Numbered from the stretch's first letter, positions 47,204-58,809 are shown. The stretch is 64,000 bases of DNA from Metaphire vulgaris (GCA_018105865.1 CM030851.1:8864828-8928827); one strand, 5' to 3'. Program-made: numbers and translations. Notes: a model not told the origin generated them from the letters alone.

Positions 47204-48551
47204 CTGAAACAACAGAAATGTATTGTGTGTGTGTCTTATACTATACTATTTATCAATCAGCGTCAAAGTTATTGTTGATTTTGACAGCATTGTAGTTCCT
47301 CTTATTCAAGATGTCAAACACCAAAATTCACTCTTTGAGGAATACGATTAACAATATCTGTACATATTGGCCTATTCACAAAATATAATCAATTGTGACA
47401 AAGGGTTCTAGATTTCACTGCTGCACCACCGTCGTCGTCATCATCAACAACAACGACGACAACGATTACATCATCATCTTCGATGACATTCTAGCATTTA
47501 CAGTAATAAGTCATATCGAGAGTTTCGTACAATATTCAAATCATGCATGTTTTACAAGAACATGCTTAAAAGCACAGTTGGATCAGAGGCAGTCAAAGGT
47601 GAGGATCGCTTGTGTATTCCCACCCTATTCCCACTCTATACTTTCTGTTACATGCACTCGTCAGCATTTAGACAGACCAATCTTATTTAACTGCTGCGAC
47701 GGCTCAGCAGTTTAGACAGACAAATCTTATTTAAGAATAGAGTCAGCAATGAAGTTCGCACTTGTACAGCCAACACAATTCTAATCACCCTAGGCCTAGG
47801 CCCATGTAGTCTGACATCATGCTCTGTCGGCACAATCGTACAAAGTTAGTTAGTTAGTTAGACAGACAATTTATACAGCGCAGTAATCAAAGCGAATAAT
47901 TAAAGTCAAGAGCGCTTTACATTATCACACACGAACGAGATGTTAAATAAGTGTGTTTTTAGTTTCTTGGCGAATAGTTCGATGTTTAACTCATTTGTCA
48001 CAGTGCTGGGTAAAGCATATCGTATTTTATGCTGCGCTGCTTTTTACTTATAGATGCAAAGACAAGAAGACAAAGAAGGATAATAGGCTTACAGGAACAA
48101 ACATACTAGAGGGCAAAGAATGAAATTACACAGTAAGACCATAATGGGTGAAACATAACGGTTCTCACACAGGGCACACCCTATACTGAATCATACTAAA
48201 CCATGTAATTATCATAAACAGTAATTTCAATATGCTAAATATTTACACCTTGACACTATAGAAAGTCCAAATGTCAAAACGAGAAGCTCTCTAGAACCTA
48301 CTGTACGCTATTATGCTACGCTAATTTCGTCTTTACTTACTTACTTACAGTAAACATGAATGCGTAAACATGAATGCGTAAACATGAATGCGTCTGGTCG
48401 GCAGATTGGCAAGAACAGGATTCAAATATTAGTCTAAGTACTTTTGAGGCGATAACGAGCGGGCATGAGATGATTAATATACATTAAGAATGTTTAACTG
48501 CAGACAGGACAACGTTGTGGGCCAACTAGCAGGCTAAATTCGTAACATAAC
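47204..48551. other. Calpain intron 9, first part
   Basis: Contains a reversed hairpin-repeat copy around 48150-48210 and short CGTC/ATC repeats at 47430-47470. Nothing coding recognised. Confidence 0.5.
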
Positions 48552-48744
48552 CAGTGGCGTAGCCACGGGAGGGTTTGGGGTTAAAACCCCCCTTGGACGG
48601 CGGAAAAAATTTTGTTGATGTATTTACATCCAATTTTTGTTTTTTGAGGCGATTTTTGGCGATTTTGGGGGTGAAAACCCCCCTTGGTGGTTATCGACGA
48701 ACTTTTTTCACCCCTCCCCTTCGGAAATCCTGGCTACGCCACTG
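48552..48744. mobile_element. MITE family M1 with perfect 8-bp target duplication
   Basis: CAGTGGCGTAGCCACGG start and CCTGGCTACGCCACTG end; AACATAAC duplicated at 48544-48551 and 48745-48752. Reference copy for family M1. A (TTA)n array follows at 48765-48839. Confidence 0.9.
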
Positions 48745-48790
48745 AACATAACAATGATGATGATGGTAATAATAATAATAATAATTATTA

Positions 48791-48839
<49 letters not shown>

Positions 48840-49117
48840 GCGATTTCAAGTGATTTAGGAGGTATTAGCATGTGGGAAAACCACTATTATTTCAAGAAAT
48901 CTTCGCTTACTTTACGCGTGTTAACAGCACAAGAGGAAGCACGAAAATCTGAGTCGATTGGGACGTTGAACATATCAGAAAAGCTGGCATTTTCATAAAC
49001 ATTTTTAGTTTGGTTTCCGAAAACACGAACAATAAATACTCTCTTTAACAAGTTGTGATTCTCCAACTGGTATTTTTAAAAAATACCGAATGACGAAAGA
49101 GGAGAAGGGCCACTGAC

Positions 49118-49339
49118 CTGCACTTGAGCGAAGTTCCTGAAAAGACACGGATGCAGAATTTTCGACCGCCGGATTGATTGATTATTTTGCATATTATAGT
49201 TTGGCACCAGGAGATATGTTCCCGGACTGAGTTTGTAGCGGTACGTTAGGAATCGACCAGCCACGTAATCGTCGGGTTTTGTCAAATCCGTCAGACTGAG
49301 CTGTAATCGACTGTCCGCGGTTTTCTTTTTCTTCTCAAT
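49118..49339 (-). CDS. Atypical calpain, exon 9 (first domain III, last part; frame broken)
   Basis: Acceptor GTATTCTGCTCAG, donor TGCAG|GTCAGT. Reads IEKKKKTADSRLQLSLTDL, YRYKLSPGTYLLVPNYNMQ in one frame and, after a (GATT)3 run at 49172-49183, SGGRKFCIRVFSGTSLKC in another. Two GATT units would keep one frame and give the phase-2 end seen in exon 13; the third unit (+4) breaks it. LSPGTYLLVP and FCIRVFS are domain III strands. Confidence 0.85.
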
Positions 49340-49754
49340 CTGAGCAGAATACTTTGAAGCTTTAGGACGCGTAATGTGGGTGGGGGACGGCACTATACCG
49401 TCAATAAACGTCGAAAATAAGCAACTCCTCAAATGCGGGTTCATTGATTAAACGTATTTGGGGTTTTTACGATAAATGGAACGTCTTTTGCAATCAAAGC
49501 TTACAAAGGAATCATCGTCAAAGAAAACCCGTTTAATCAGAAATTAAAACAAAATACTCGTTTTAGTCATTCGAACCACTGTGATGAATCCAACGCTGCA
49601 GAAGGCATAGCAATTTCAAGTTGGATCAGAGGGAAGGAAAACCTCTTGGGAACCAGAGGCTAGGTTCGTCATTCCCGGGAGAGACACAAAAATATCTCTG
49701 AAATCAACTTAGTCTTAGGCTGTGTGGATTTCAAGAACCATCGCTCGATACAGA

Positions 49755-49905
49755 GTTTTATCCAGGCCTGTTAGGGGAGATTCCCCCAAGCTCTCAAATC
49801 CCCTCAAATTTCAGCAGCGACACAAAGGTTTGCATTGAACTGTGTCTCTTCCTTTCCAGCCAAGTCAATTTGTCCCCCAAATGCCTGGGTTCGGGATAAA
49901 ATGAT
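49755..49905. mobile_element. MITE family M6 copy
   Basis: TTTTATCCAGGCCTGTTAGG start, GGGTTCGGGATAAAAT end, imperfect inverted repeats; TTGCATTGAACTGTGTCTCT inside. Confidence 0.7.
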
Positions 49906-50035
49906 CAAATCTGATATCTTTGAGTATTGAGAAAAGTTTGCTTGAACTGATGTTCTCTTCCTACTACTGCTACTGTTACCCCAAATGCCTGGGATCTGCT
50001 AAAACACTGGCCTATTACTACTAGTATTAGAATGG

Positions 50036-50077
50036 GTGCTACTACTACTTCTAAATACTACTGTTACTACTACTACT

Positions 50078-50127
<50 letters not shown>

Positions 50128-50192
50128 GACTACTACGACTACTACTACTACTACCAATAAAAATGATAATAATAATAATAATAATAATAATA
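50036..50192. repeat. (TAC)n(AAT)n compound microsatellite
   Basis: TAC/GAC units to 50155, then AAT units. Lies about 50 bp downstream of the exon 8 donor. Confidence 0.95.
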
Positions 50193-50240
50193 AATTAATA
50201 AATGATAAGCCTATGTCAATTTCGCCGCATGAAGACCCAC

Positions 50241-50358
50241 TCGAAATATGTCTAGGCGGCAGTATAGCGGCTGAAGCGTCTCCTTCGTTTGGCTGACGGC
50301 ATTGTCGTACTGTTGAACGAGTTGAAAACGACTGCTGTTCGGTCATCGCGAGACAAAC
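50241..50358 (-). CDS. Atypical calpain, exon 8 (first domain III, middle part; frame broken)
   Basis: Acceptor with a long pyrimidine run (CGTCTGTCTTTGTCTAG), donor CGA|GTGGGT. Opens in phase 1 as LSRDDRTAVVF and closes in phase 0 as TKETLQPLYCRLDIFR, but the two halves are in different frames; one extra T at the T4 run (A4 on the plus strand, 50325-50328) would join them. The end matches exon 12 (CRLDVFK), and QPLY...R parallels exon 16. Length 118, where 119 fits the phases. Confidence 0.72.
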
Positions 50359-50949
50359 CTAGACAAAGACAGACGAACAACGCTGCATGGTCTACTGTGC
50401 AGTGGCGTAGCCAGGATTCGCGAATAGAAGGCCCCTCCTCCGTGGCTACGTCAGGGCTATTGCGCGCCATTTTACAACAGTAATGCGCATCGATTGCTAT
50501 TTTGATTGATGTTCGTGTTCCAAATGTTTATTTTTTTATATCATTGATAGAATTTGTCTGAGTGGCGTAGCCAATGGCTGTAGTTAAAGTTAAAAGCCAA
50601 AAATTGGTTGGCCGACCAACAATTTTTTATTCCGTATTATTATTCTGTGGACGGAGGGGAGCCAAAATCTGGTTTAAGGTAGCAAAAAGAGAAAAAAGCA
50701 ACAAAAATCAATATAGTTGTATAAGCGGTCCGCGCTCATACTGTAAACCTATATAACTAACTTAACCATAGGCCCTAGGGAAACAATGGAAATAATAAAC
50801 GACGGCCTTTTTGGTTGTCAGGATTTTCCGAAGTTGGGGAATGATCGTTCGTAGCCCCCCTCCCCCTTCGGAAATTCCACCGTGCTTCTATAACCATTAA
50901 AGTCTTGCTGATCATTTACTGACTATAATAAACAATATTAATCTAAAAT

Positions 50950-51132
50950 CAGTGTTTATTCTATGCCTTCTCTGGGGGGAATTTCCTCCCAAAGTTTTAA
51001 AATCCCCCAAATATTTTATCTGTTGGCTGGGGATGGAAATTTCCCTCTCAAAATTGTGGAGACTCAGACCTTGTCCCCTCCCAAACATTTCAAAATCCTC
51101 CCCAATGTCAAGGTGTCTAGAATTAACACTGA
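50950..51132. mobile_element. MITE family M4 with 8-bp target duplication
   Basis: CAGTGTTTATTCTATGCC start and GTCTAGAATTAACACTGA end; TCTAAAAT at 50942-50949 and 51133-51140. An M1 fragment with CAGTGGCGTAGCCAGG is at 50400-50452. Confidence 0.85.
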
Positions 51133-51657
51133 TCTAAAATGCCGATTACAGTTCGTACGCATTAATTTGTCAAGATTTAAAAGAACCAACATCCGAGGCA
51201 AAACGCATAACCCCAACGGTTGTCGCGACATCATTATCATTAGAAACGTACTTTTGAACGTTAGCCATGCAACGAGCACCACCAACCTACGTCTTACGCG
51301 CATAATATTCATAGATTTTCGGTGAAGCAGTAGAGAAAGTAAGATCTCGTAAATTTATATATCGCTTTGGAGAGTAGTACAGTATTAGTCGCTTATTCTT
51401 ATGCGTGTGAGTAATGTAAACTCGATATAATCATTATTATCTTATATAATATAATATATAGACCATCGACTAGATGTAGATGGGATTCTACTACTTATGA
51501 AAAGAAAAAAGAAAAGAAGCTGCATAGCTTGTACCTTTTCTTTCATTGATTTCAAAGGACTGCAATCTGGTCATTATGTTTCTCTAAGCTACAGTAACAT
51601 CGAGGACAAGAACTGAGATGGTGCTCATGTTACCTGCTGTGTTTGAGGTTCTCCGAT

Positions 51658-51692
51658 AATTAATTAATTAATTAATTAATTAATTAATTAAT
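51658..51692. repeat. (TTAA)n array
   Basis: Nine TTAA units ending next to the hairpin element at 51694. Confidence 0.95.
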
Positions 51693-51693
51693 A

Positions 51694-51769
51694 CAGGGCG
51701 GCGCAAAAAACGGACTATATTAAATGCAAACCTAAATATGTGACTAGTCCGGTTTTTTGCGCCACCCTG
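51694..51769. mobile_element. 76-bp hairpin MITE next to the exon 7 donor
   Basis: CAGGGCGGCGCAAAAAACGG pairs with CCGGTTTTTTGCGCCACCCTG in inverted orientation around a 30-bp loop. Its end is 9 bp into the intron from the exon 7 donor. Confidence 0.82.
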
Positions 51770-51778
51770 CATATTTAC

Positions 51779-51886
51779 CGTTTGACGGGATTGTCAAAAG
51801 ATAGCGCGGATTGCTGAATTTCTTCTTAATGTCGTTCCCTGCCGCAGTCTCTCCGTACCATTCGCCAAGAATGTTGATCATTTGAT
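51779..51886 (-). CDS. Atypical calpain, exon 7 (first domain III, first part)
   Basis: Acceptor TCCTTATCGATTTAG, donor ACG|GTAAAT, phases 1 to 1. Reads QMINILGEWYGETAAGND then NPRYLLTIPSN (residues 399-433). GEW..TAAG..NPRYLL is the domain III entry motif; repeated in exons 11 and 15. Confidence 0.92.
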
Positions 51887-52128
51887 CTAAATCGATAAGG
51901 AAAACATTATTTTCAAAAGCCTGCCTACAGGCTACAACATATTACCTGTCATAGCGTAGGGTCTACACGTCTTGGCTGCGAGAAAAAGTCATCGCATTCT
52001 GTTGTTTAATTATAAAACCATCATAGCCATGCCCATTTGAGGGGGCCAAACGGGCTACTTGGCCTGGACCTCTGCTTTAAAAGGGGGCTCAAAACAATAG
52101 GCCTATATAAATTAAAATCAATTCTGTA

Positions 52129-52170
<42 letters not shown>

Positions 52171-52179
52171 TCCACTGTT

Positions 52180-52350
52180 TTATATAAGCCTGTTAGGGGG
52201 GATTCTCCCCTCCCTCCAAAAAAGCCTCAACATCCCCCTAAAAAATCCCAGCACTTACACAAATTTTGCATTGAACTGTGTGTCTTTCCCTCCAGCCAAG
52301 TCAATTTCCCCAAAGGCTTCAATCCCCTCAAAGGCCTGGAGTCTGGATAA
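52180..52350. mobile_element. MITE family M6 copy
   Basis: TTATATAAGCCTGTTAGGGG start, TGGAGTCTGGATAAAAT end, M6 interior. A (TTA)n array at 52130-52171 precedes it. Between exon 7 and exon 6. Confidence 0.7.
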
Positions 52351-52404
52351 AATACTTGATTAACTGAGTAATAATTAATTGTAATTGATTGCTAGTTGTT
52401 TTAC

Positions 52405-52699
52405 TCAGTTTGTCTTTTTTTCGAAAGCCGCTTTCGTCGAAATTCGGAATCTTGTCGGCGAAGTAGATATGACCGAAGATGTTGTGAAAGTCCTGCATGC
52501 AGATCCAGAATTCTCCGTCGTCTTCGTACCTGACGTCGAATTTCTTCTTCAGTCGTTTTCCGACGGCGTTCCATTCACTCGAATCGTACGACCACCGGCC
52601 TTTCCATTCTCCGTTCTCGTTCGCCGGACGAACCTTGTTCGTCTCGCCCCAGGGATTCCTTATCTTTAGCAGATAATGTTTCGTTTTGTCGTGTTTTAT
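52405..52699 (-). CDS. Atypical calpain, exon 6 (catalytic Asn; end of protease core)
   Basis: Acceptor TATTGCGTTTCAG, donor CTGA|GTAAAA, phases 0 to 1. Reads KHYLLKIRNPWGE with catalytic Asn314, GEWKGRWSYDSSEWNAVGKR and DDGEFWICMQDFHNIFGH (residues 300-397). IRNPWGE, W.G.WSD.S.EW and DDGEFW.....F are hallmark blocks of calpain subdomain PC2. Confidence 0.95.
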
Positions 52700-52734
52700 C
52701 TGAAACGCAATAACCGTGCAACAAGGATTATCAC

Positions 52735-53085
52735 CACTGGCGGATGCACGGATGGCGCAGAGGGGCACGAAGTTACGGGGGAAACGGGAGACGCAGGGGT
52801 AGGGGCACGGATTGCCACGGGGCACGGCTTGCCACGGAGAGCACGGGGAGCACGGGGAGATCACGGGGAGCACGAGGAGCACGGGGAACACGGGGAGCAC
52901 GGGGACCCCTATTCTGGCTGGGGAGGGGGTCGTGGGATTTGCGCAAAACCGTTGAGAAATTTGAGAGAGTATGTATAGCACGATCGATGTATCAAAGACT
53001 AAGAGAATACATGAGTATGCTTGACGAGTTTATCTTTACCCGAAAAATGTCGATACCCCATTTCGGAGCCCTGGCTACGCCACTG
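52735..53085. mobile_element. MITE family M1 copy with CACGGGGAG minisatellite
   Basis: CACTGGCGGATGCACGG start and CCCTGGCTACGCCACTG end. About ten CACGGGGAG-type units at 52795-52905. Begins 36 bp from the exon 6 acceptor, and the long open frame running upstream of exon 6 is this element. Confidence 0.7.
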
Positions 53086-53340
53086 ATTACCAGATTACAC
53101 TAATCATATGCCTTGAAGTTTTAGTTATGTCTGTGCGGTTTAAGCGTGACTTTCTAATAAAATTTCTGTTTGGCGAATTTGTCGTGTCTGGAAGTTTCTA
53201 TGTGCGTAATGCTGAAGTAATTTTAAAATGGTAAATACGTCCTATTGTGTAATCAAATGACGCCTCTTCAAATCGAATCACCGCTAAATTAGCGACCTTG
53301 ATTGCATTGCACTCAGCCACCCACCCACCCTTCAAACTGC

Positions 53341-53341
<1 letters not shown>

Positions 53342-53402
<61 letters not shown>

Positions 53403-53432
53403 CATCATCATCATCATCATCATCATCATCGT
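53342..53432. repeat. (TTA)n(TCA)n compound microsatellite
   Basis: Followed at 53460 by an M1-type start (CAGTGGCGTAGCCAGG) whose other end I could not fix. Confidence 0.95.
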
Positions 53433-54152
53433 TATCCCGTACATTAATATACAGCTGTACAGTGGCGTAGCCAGGATTCAGGAGCAGGGGCACATCGACA
53501 TTTTCAGGTTTTCAGGCGGAAAAAATCTTGACAACCCAAAAAAACGCCGTCGTGTCAAGCAATCATACTACCTAACCCCACCCCACCCAACCCCAACTAC
53601 TCAAAGTTTTGGTAGAAATCCCACGACCGGTTCTAGCCGCAATGCGGTATCGGGCCCCTGCCTCATTCCCCCTGGGCTAAGCCAAGGTAGCCGCATGACC
53701 TCCCGGCTCTGCAGCATACTGACGCCTCACATTCCAGAATTCGCTTGCAAATGTTGCACCCTGTGGCCACAATTACAGCAAAATAACATCTGTCTGTTTC
53801 TTTCACAAGTTCACCTTCAAAGCAAGATGTCGTCTGAAATTCTGTCTTTTAATTATCGAAGACCACTTGGAGTTGGATCGAAAGCATTCATGGGCGTAGC
53901 CAGGAAATGATTTGGGGAGTATACATTTGGCGTATAATAATAATTTAATATAATAATTTAATAATAATTTAATATAATAATAATAATAATTTACACTGTA
54001 ATATATATTATAGTATATATATTGTATATGTTATATATATGTATATGTATGTTATATATATATACTGATTTTAAAAGCAATTCGTAGAAATCATAAAAGG
54101 CCAGTATTTCTATTAGGAGAGAGAAACTCAGAGAATGCGTCAATACGTTTAC

Positions 54153-54224
54153 CTTTGTCGCAGCGGTAATCTCGTACGCGTGGTTAGCCACAAGGCCTCG
54201 AAGCAAACGGTTGTTCGCTTCTTT
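54153..54224 (-). CDS. Atypical calpain, exon 5 (catalytic His)
   Basis: Acceptor ACCGTTTCTTGCAG, donor AAAG|GTAAAC, phases 0 to 0. Reads NRLLRGLVANHAYEITAATK (residues 280-299); His290 in GLVANHAY aligns with the active-site histidine of G-L-V-x-x-H-A-Y. Only 24 codons. Confidence 0.92.
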
Positions 54225-56216
54225 CTGCAAGAAACGGTTCAAAAACGTCTTACGCCCGCAAGTTTTACACGATAGAAACCGAATATGACTTATAAGGAAC
54301 TAGATTACTGTGAAAATATTGGGTTATACTACATAATGAACGCGAATGTTGCTAGGACAAAATGTCCACGGACAAAATGTCACGGGGACAAAATGTCATG
54401 GGGACAAAATGCCAGCCCCTCAAAAGTGGGGAGGTTCGAATCTAACGGCCCACTAGATGTTTACACCCATGATTCCATTCCAACATTAATAATTAATTAA
54501 CAAGTCAACCTAAACTAGATCTCGTATATTTGCGTTGATGCCTCCAACAGGTTGCAGTGATGATAACGACAATATCCGGTTACTAATGGTCCTAAGTAAG
54601 TAAGTAAAATCTCGTTAACTTCTATAGTGTTATTTGGCTTTTGATGTAGACGCCTACTGTTTGTCTTCTGCATTTCAGGTTCACTCTATAGTCTAGTAAA
54701 GCCGTTTCAATATTAGGCTGCCAATCATCTGTGGTATTTATGACAGTCGGAAACCTGTACGATTCGCTCTGGACCCTGGATGATACTTTTTATACACTTA
54801 AACGGGCTAAAATATCGGTTAGGTGTGTGATCTCTATTTTACTCTCTTATGCCCTGAGGTAATCGCTTGGACAGACGCTTGTCTCGTGAAGCTTGCAAGT
54901 AAACCTGATGAATCGACCTTGCAATATTAGGAAGATGGATGGGAAAACATAGGCAGACGTAAACTATTCAGCATTAAGTACCATTCCAATGAAATGAAGT
55001 TAACGACCGAATTCTACGTATTTAAAGTTGTCTATTCCTGTTAAAAAGAAGTCTAAATCCTTTTCTTCTTCCTCCTCCTCCTCTTTCTCCTCCTTCTCTT
55101 CTCCAATTACTGCTGTCATTTTGATGATTTTCAGAAGTAGTTTGGTATTTCCAATGATCTATGCTTTTGCTAGAGTCACTTCAAAGCGATCGAAAACAGA
55201 AACAGGGACAGCAGCATGTAACCTAACTGTAACACCCACTGCTTGGTCTGATGACTTATACATAGGTGCAGTATTTAGAGCCTACTTAACAGCCAGTTAA
55301 TTCGCTGCTACATGTATGTGCAATGACAACCGAAAGCAGGGCCTGTTTTAACATGCAGTGATACACAAAATGTGCAGTGACAAAATGAAAATGTGCAGTG
55401 ACAAAATAAAAATGTGGAGTGGTAAAATGAAAATGTTCTATGCTTTGTGCAGCGATAAAATTCCCCCCGGACGACCTTTTTTGCTTGTTTTTTTATGCGC
55501 GGATGTCCACAAATTTTCTGAGTTTAGTGCAGTGATACATTTTTTATTAAAACAGGCCCTGACCGAAAGTAGGCCTCTACCAATCATCCAAGCACAGCTG
55601 AACTAAAAACAACAACTGCGGAAAGACACTACTAGAGGCCTACGCTCGACGAAATAAAATGCAGTCGTTTAGAAGTTGTTTGGATTCAAGGCCTACGTAG
55701 GCCTATAGTCATATACGTCAGACTGTGACATCAAGGACAACGGGTAGGACAAACGCTATAGAGCGCTGCATAACAGCTAAATTGTGCAATTTCGTCAAAC
55801 GCGTCGAACGAATCTGATCATAAAACGACTCAAGTAGTCTCGTACGAACACAAAACAATCAGTTCATTGGCCTAGCCGCGGGGGGGGGGGGGGCACAGGG
55901 AGGCGGCCCCTATTCTGGCTGGATCGGTCATGGAATTTGAGCAAAACCGTCGATACAATTTTTGAGGTGAAACATGGTTGGAATAGAATCGCCGACATAT
56001 GGGCGTTATTGTGCCAGGAACTCTTTACTGACCTTTTTGCTTGTAAGCATTTCACTCGAAAACGCCGGGGTCTGGTAAAGGTGCCGTCCCCCACCCCCAT
56101 TACTGGACGCTGACTTCATTTCGACCCAAACATATATTATTTTGAAAATCAGTTAATCATTATGACAATCAACGAAAGATTATCAAGAGAACTGAATTCC
56201 AGAGACGAAGAAGAAA
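54225..56216. other. Calpain intron 4
   Basis: Contains GACAAAATGTC-type tandem units at 54356-54410, a SINE-type tail at 54597-54660, GTGCAGTGACAAAATGAAAA repeats at 55370-55440, and an M1-like fragment at 55868-56110. No other coding exon fits the phases. Confidence 0.55.
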
Positions 56217-56275
<59 letters not shown>

Positions 56276-56363
56276 GATGATGATGAGGATGATGATGAGG
56301 ATGATGATGAATCGATGATCATGATGATCATGATGCTGATCATGATGCTGATGATGATGACGG

Positions 56364-56427
<64 letters not shown>

Positions 56428-56462
56428 GGTGGGTGGTGGTGGTGGTGGTGGTGGTGGTGGCG
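56217..56462. repeat. (AAT)n(ATG)n(GTG)n compound microsatellite
   Basis: Reaches to within 12 bp of the exon 4 donor. The His-rich and Thr-rich frame that continues exon 4 is this repeat read through the donor. Confidence 0.95.
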
Positions 56463-56473
56463 AGTATCTTTAC

Positions 56474-56650
56474 CTCGTCTATTCCCGTCAGAACGGCTGA
56501 TCTGCTGTCGATTGCTTTGCGAATTCTCTTGAAGAGTTTAACGTCTTCGTTTTCATCCTTCAGTATCTTTACTTCCTCGACAACACCCCCGTCAACAAGA
56601 CGTAAGCAGCCGCCTGATCGCCACCGATGCAAGCATAACCTCCGCATAGC
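56474..56650 (-). CDS. Atypical calpain, exon 4 (protease core; frame broken)
   Basis: Acceptor TTGTACAATTTCAG, donor GACGAG|GTAAAG. Reads LCGGYACIGGDQAAAYVLLT, then, one frame over, GGVVEEVKILKDENEDVKLF and KRIRKAIDSRSAVLTGIDE. Calpains have TGG at the junction; the plus-strand C5 at 56586-56590 is one base too short for both halves to be in frame. As written, translation stops within a few codons, after the Cys but before the His and Asn. Confidence 0.88.
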
Positions 56651-57333
56651 CTGAAATTGTACAAGAAACTGCGTCAGGACAGCCGATACTCAAAACCCCT
56701 TATCTTAAGGGGCTGTCCATTAATTACGTCAACAATTTTTTTTGGGCAATTTTTGACACCCTCCCCTTGTCAACAACTGTCAACTTTCAGTGGTCCCTCT
56801 ATAATTATGTCGGCCTAAGATTAGTGGTGGGTTCTCCTCAAAAGTTTAGAAGGTTATTATTTTCTGCGGTCATGAAACCTTCTTTCCCTTTATTGCTCGG
56901 CAAGTGTCAAAATGTGGTGGTGATGATGGCCTTTTTTGCTTGCCAGGCTTTTTTCCGTTGAAATAAATAGTATTCCATGAAATTTCTGATTTTTTGATCA
57001 TTTGTAAAATTGAAATTGTTGACGCTTCTCTTGACCGCTTTCCCCGTCAACAACTGTCAAACTTTTTGAACCCCTCCCCTATTTTGTTGACGTAATTATT
57101 ATTGTGGGCTTTTTTATTATCGCGCGAATTGCGTCGGCGCTAATTTGTCGCGATTTGTGGAGCTTTTTGTCGGCGCTGTTTTGTTGGCGCTGTTTTGTCG
57201 GCGCCATTTTGTCTTGCGCTATTTTGACTGGACGCCCAAAGGTACAACTGTCTGGACCTAAAAGGCATTGTCGCTTTGCGGTGTCCCTTTTACTATTGTG
57301 CCCTAAAGCAAGTGCTTAACCTGCTTAGTCTGC

Positions 57334-57413
57334 TTAACCCCTTAACTGGGCAACTATTTGTAACTCAATGTAAAATGGACGAGCGTGACTCGGGCGCCCA
57401 GTTAAACGGTTAA
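57334..57413. mobile_element. piggyBac-like hairpin MITE (TTAA ends)
   Basis: TTAACCCCTTAACTGGGC start and GCCCAGTTAAACGGTTAA end, third copy of the family. In calpain intron 3. A GTCGGCGCTGTTTTGT minisatellite lies upstream at 57130-57225. Confidence 0.75.
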
Positions 57414-57533
57414 TAGTAAACGTGCCAATGTTCTTAGCAAATGCGATGCCATGTTCGAAAAACTTACCGAGGCTCGTCGCTTTCATTTCTATATTTTACA
57501 ACATAAGAAATAACTATCACAGTCTTAAATACA

Positions 57534-57705
57534 CAGTAGAACTTCGTTATGACGGACTCGCTTATGGACGTGTACTCGATCATAGCGTACCGCAATGTGC
57601 AGTCCCGTGTGAAGCGCCACCGCATTTGGTATAAAGTACCGCAGATATAACGTACAATACTACATTTTATAGGCCCGCTAGGTACGCTATAACGAAGTTC
57701 TACTG
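57534..57705. mobile_element. Inverted-repeat MITE (CAGTAGAACTTCGTTAT ends)
   Basis: CAGTAGAACTTCGTTATGAC pairs with GCTATAACGAAGTTCTACTG at the right end, 172 bp in all. Similar CAGTAGAAC.TCG.TATAACG ends are known from pogo-like elements (family assignment inferred). Ends 63 bp from the exon 3 donor. Confidence 0.78.
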
Positions 57706-57768
57706 TAAATGTATACGAGGAGGTACGCCGCCTGGACTGGGCACAGGCCTACGCTGCTGGCAACTCAC

Positions 57769-57971
57769 CTGGCCAGCGCCTTTTCCATGAGGGCCACCCA
57801 GACGACGTTGCTCTCCTTCGAATGACCTCCGTAGATGCACATGGCTCCTTCGTCGTAGGGCAGGAGGTCGTCCGTATAGACGTCGATCCACTCGCCCATC
57901 GTCCAGAGCCGACAGTGGAACACCCCGTGGTACTTACGACCGCTGGTTCTGTAGGCATTCGCCGGCATTAT
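57769..57971 (-). CDS. Atypical calpain, exon 3 (protease core)
   Basis: Acceptor GCATGTAACCAG, donor GCCAG|GTGAGT, phases 0 to 2. Reads KYHGVFHCRLWTMGEWIDVY, TDDLLP, HSKESNVVWVALMEKALA (residues 149-215). F..RLW..GEW.DV..DD.LP and W.AL.EKA.A are fixed blocks of the calpain core. Confidence 0.95.
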
Positions 57972-58040
57972 CTGGTTACATGCACGTAACACGTAACAAA
58001 GCGGTTAATCTATAGCTGTAACTGCGGTATTCAGTACAGA

Positions 58041-58195
<155 letters not shown>

Positions 58196-58248
58196 GAGAA
58201 ATGAAGACATCAGGCAATAGACAGGAGCCACAGAAACAATAATCTATA

Positions 58249-58471
58249 AAATACGCAAAAGGAGATTAATTGGTTTGGGCATGTTAAAAGAATGGACAAC
58301 AATAGATGGGCCTACAAAGCACCGCATACGCACAAAGTAGAAGGAGACAGAAGGAGAGGAAGACCGAGAAACAGATGGATGGATAACATCAAGGAAGATC
58401 TGGAAGCAAACAACATGTCGATTGTTGAAGGATGCAGATTAGCGCAAGATCGAGCGAAATGGAAAGTTTAA
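58249..58471 (+). pseudogene. RTE-like LINE ORF2 C-terminal fragment
   Basis: Plus-strand frame NWFGHVKRMDNNRWAYKA, RRRGRPRNRWMDNIKEDLEA, CRLAQDRAKWKV and stop: the W.GHV.RM..R, GRPR.RW.D.I and A.DR..W blocks of RTE-like LINE tails. 5' truncated and flanked on both sides by microsatellites. In calpain intron 2. Confidence 0.85.
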
Positions 58472-58504
58472 TATCTAACTATTGCCGCCATGCAGGCAGA
58501 AAGT

Positions 58505-58719
58505 GAAGATGACGACGATGATGATGTAGTAGTATTACTAATAGCAGTGGTAGTAATGTAGTAGTAGTAGCAGTAGTAGTAGTAGCAATAATAATAACAG
58601 TAGCAGGTGGTGTGTGGTGAGTGGTAGTGTAGTGGTAGTAGTAGTGGTGGTGGGCCCAGTGGTGGTGGTGGTGGTGCAGTAGTAGTAGTAGTGTGTAGTG
58701 GTGTGGTGGTGTGGTGGTA

Positions 58720-58800
<81 letters not shown>

Positions 58801-58809
58801 AGTCGAGGT

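Noticed and set aside
49650..49720. Alternative calpain exon 8 (DIFVSLPGMTNL..)
   Set aside because: Phase can be made to fit, but the donor GTTTTC is poor and the conserved end of the module is absent. The exon at 50241-50358 has a strong acceptor and ends in CRLDIFR, matching exon 12.
51140..51330. Frame NVQKYVSNDNDVATTVG.. on the minus strand between exons 7 and 8
   Set aside because: Looks faintly like a domain III strand, but neither acceptor nor donor gives the required phases.
52700..52981. Upstream part of the long frame over calpain exon 6
   Set aside because: It reads through the TTTCAG acceptor into an M1 transposon with CACGGGGAG repeats and has no calpain similarity.
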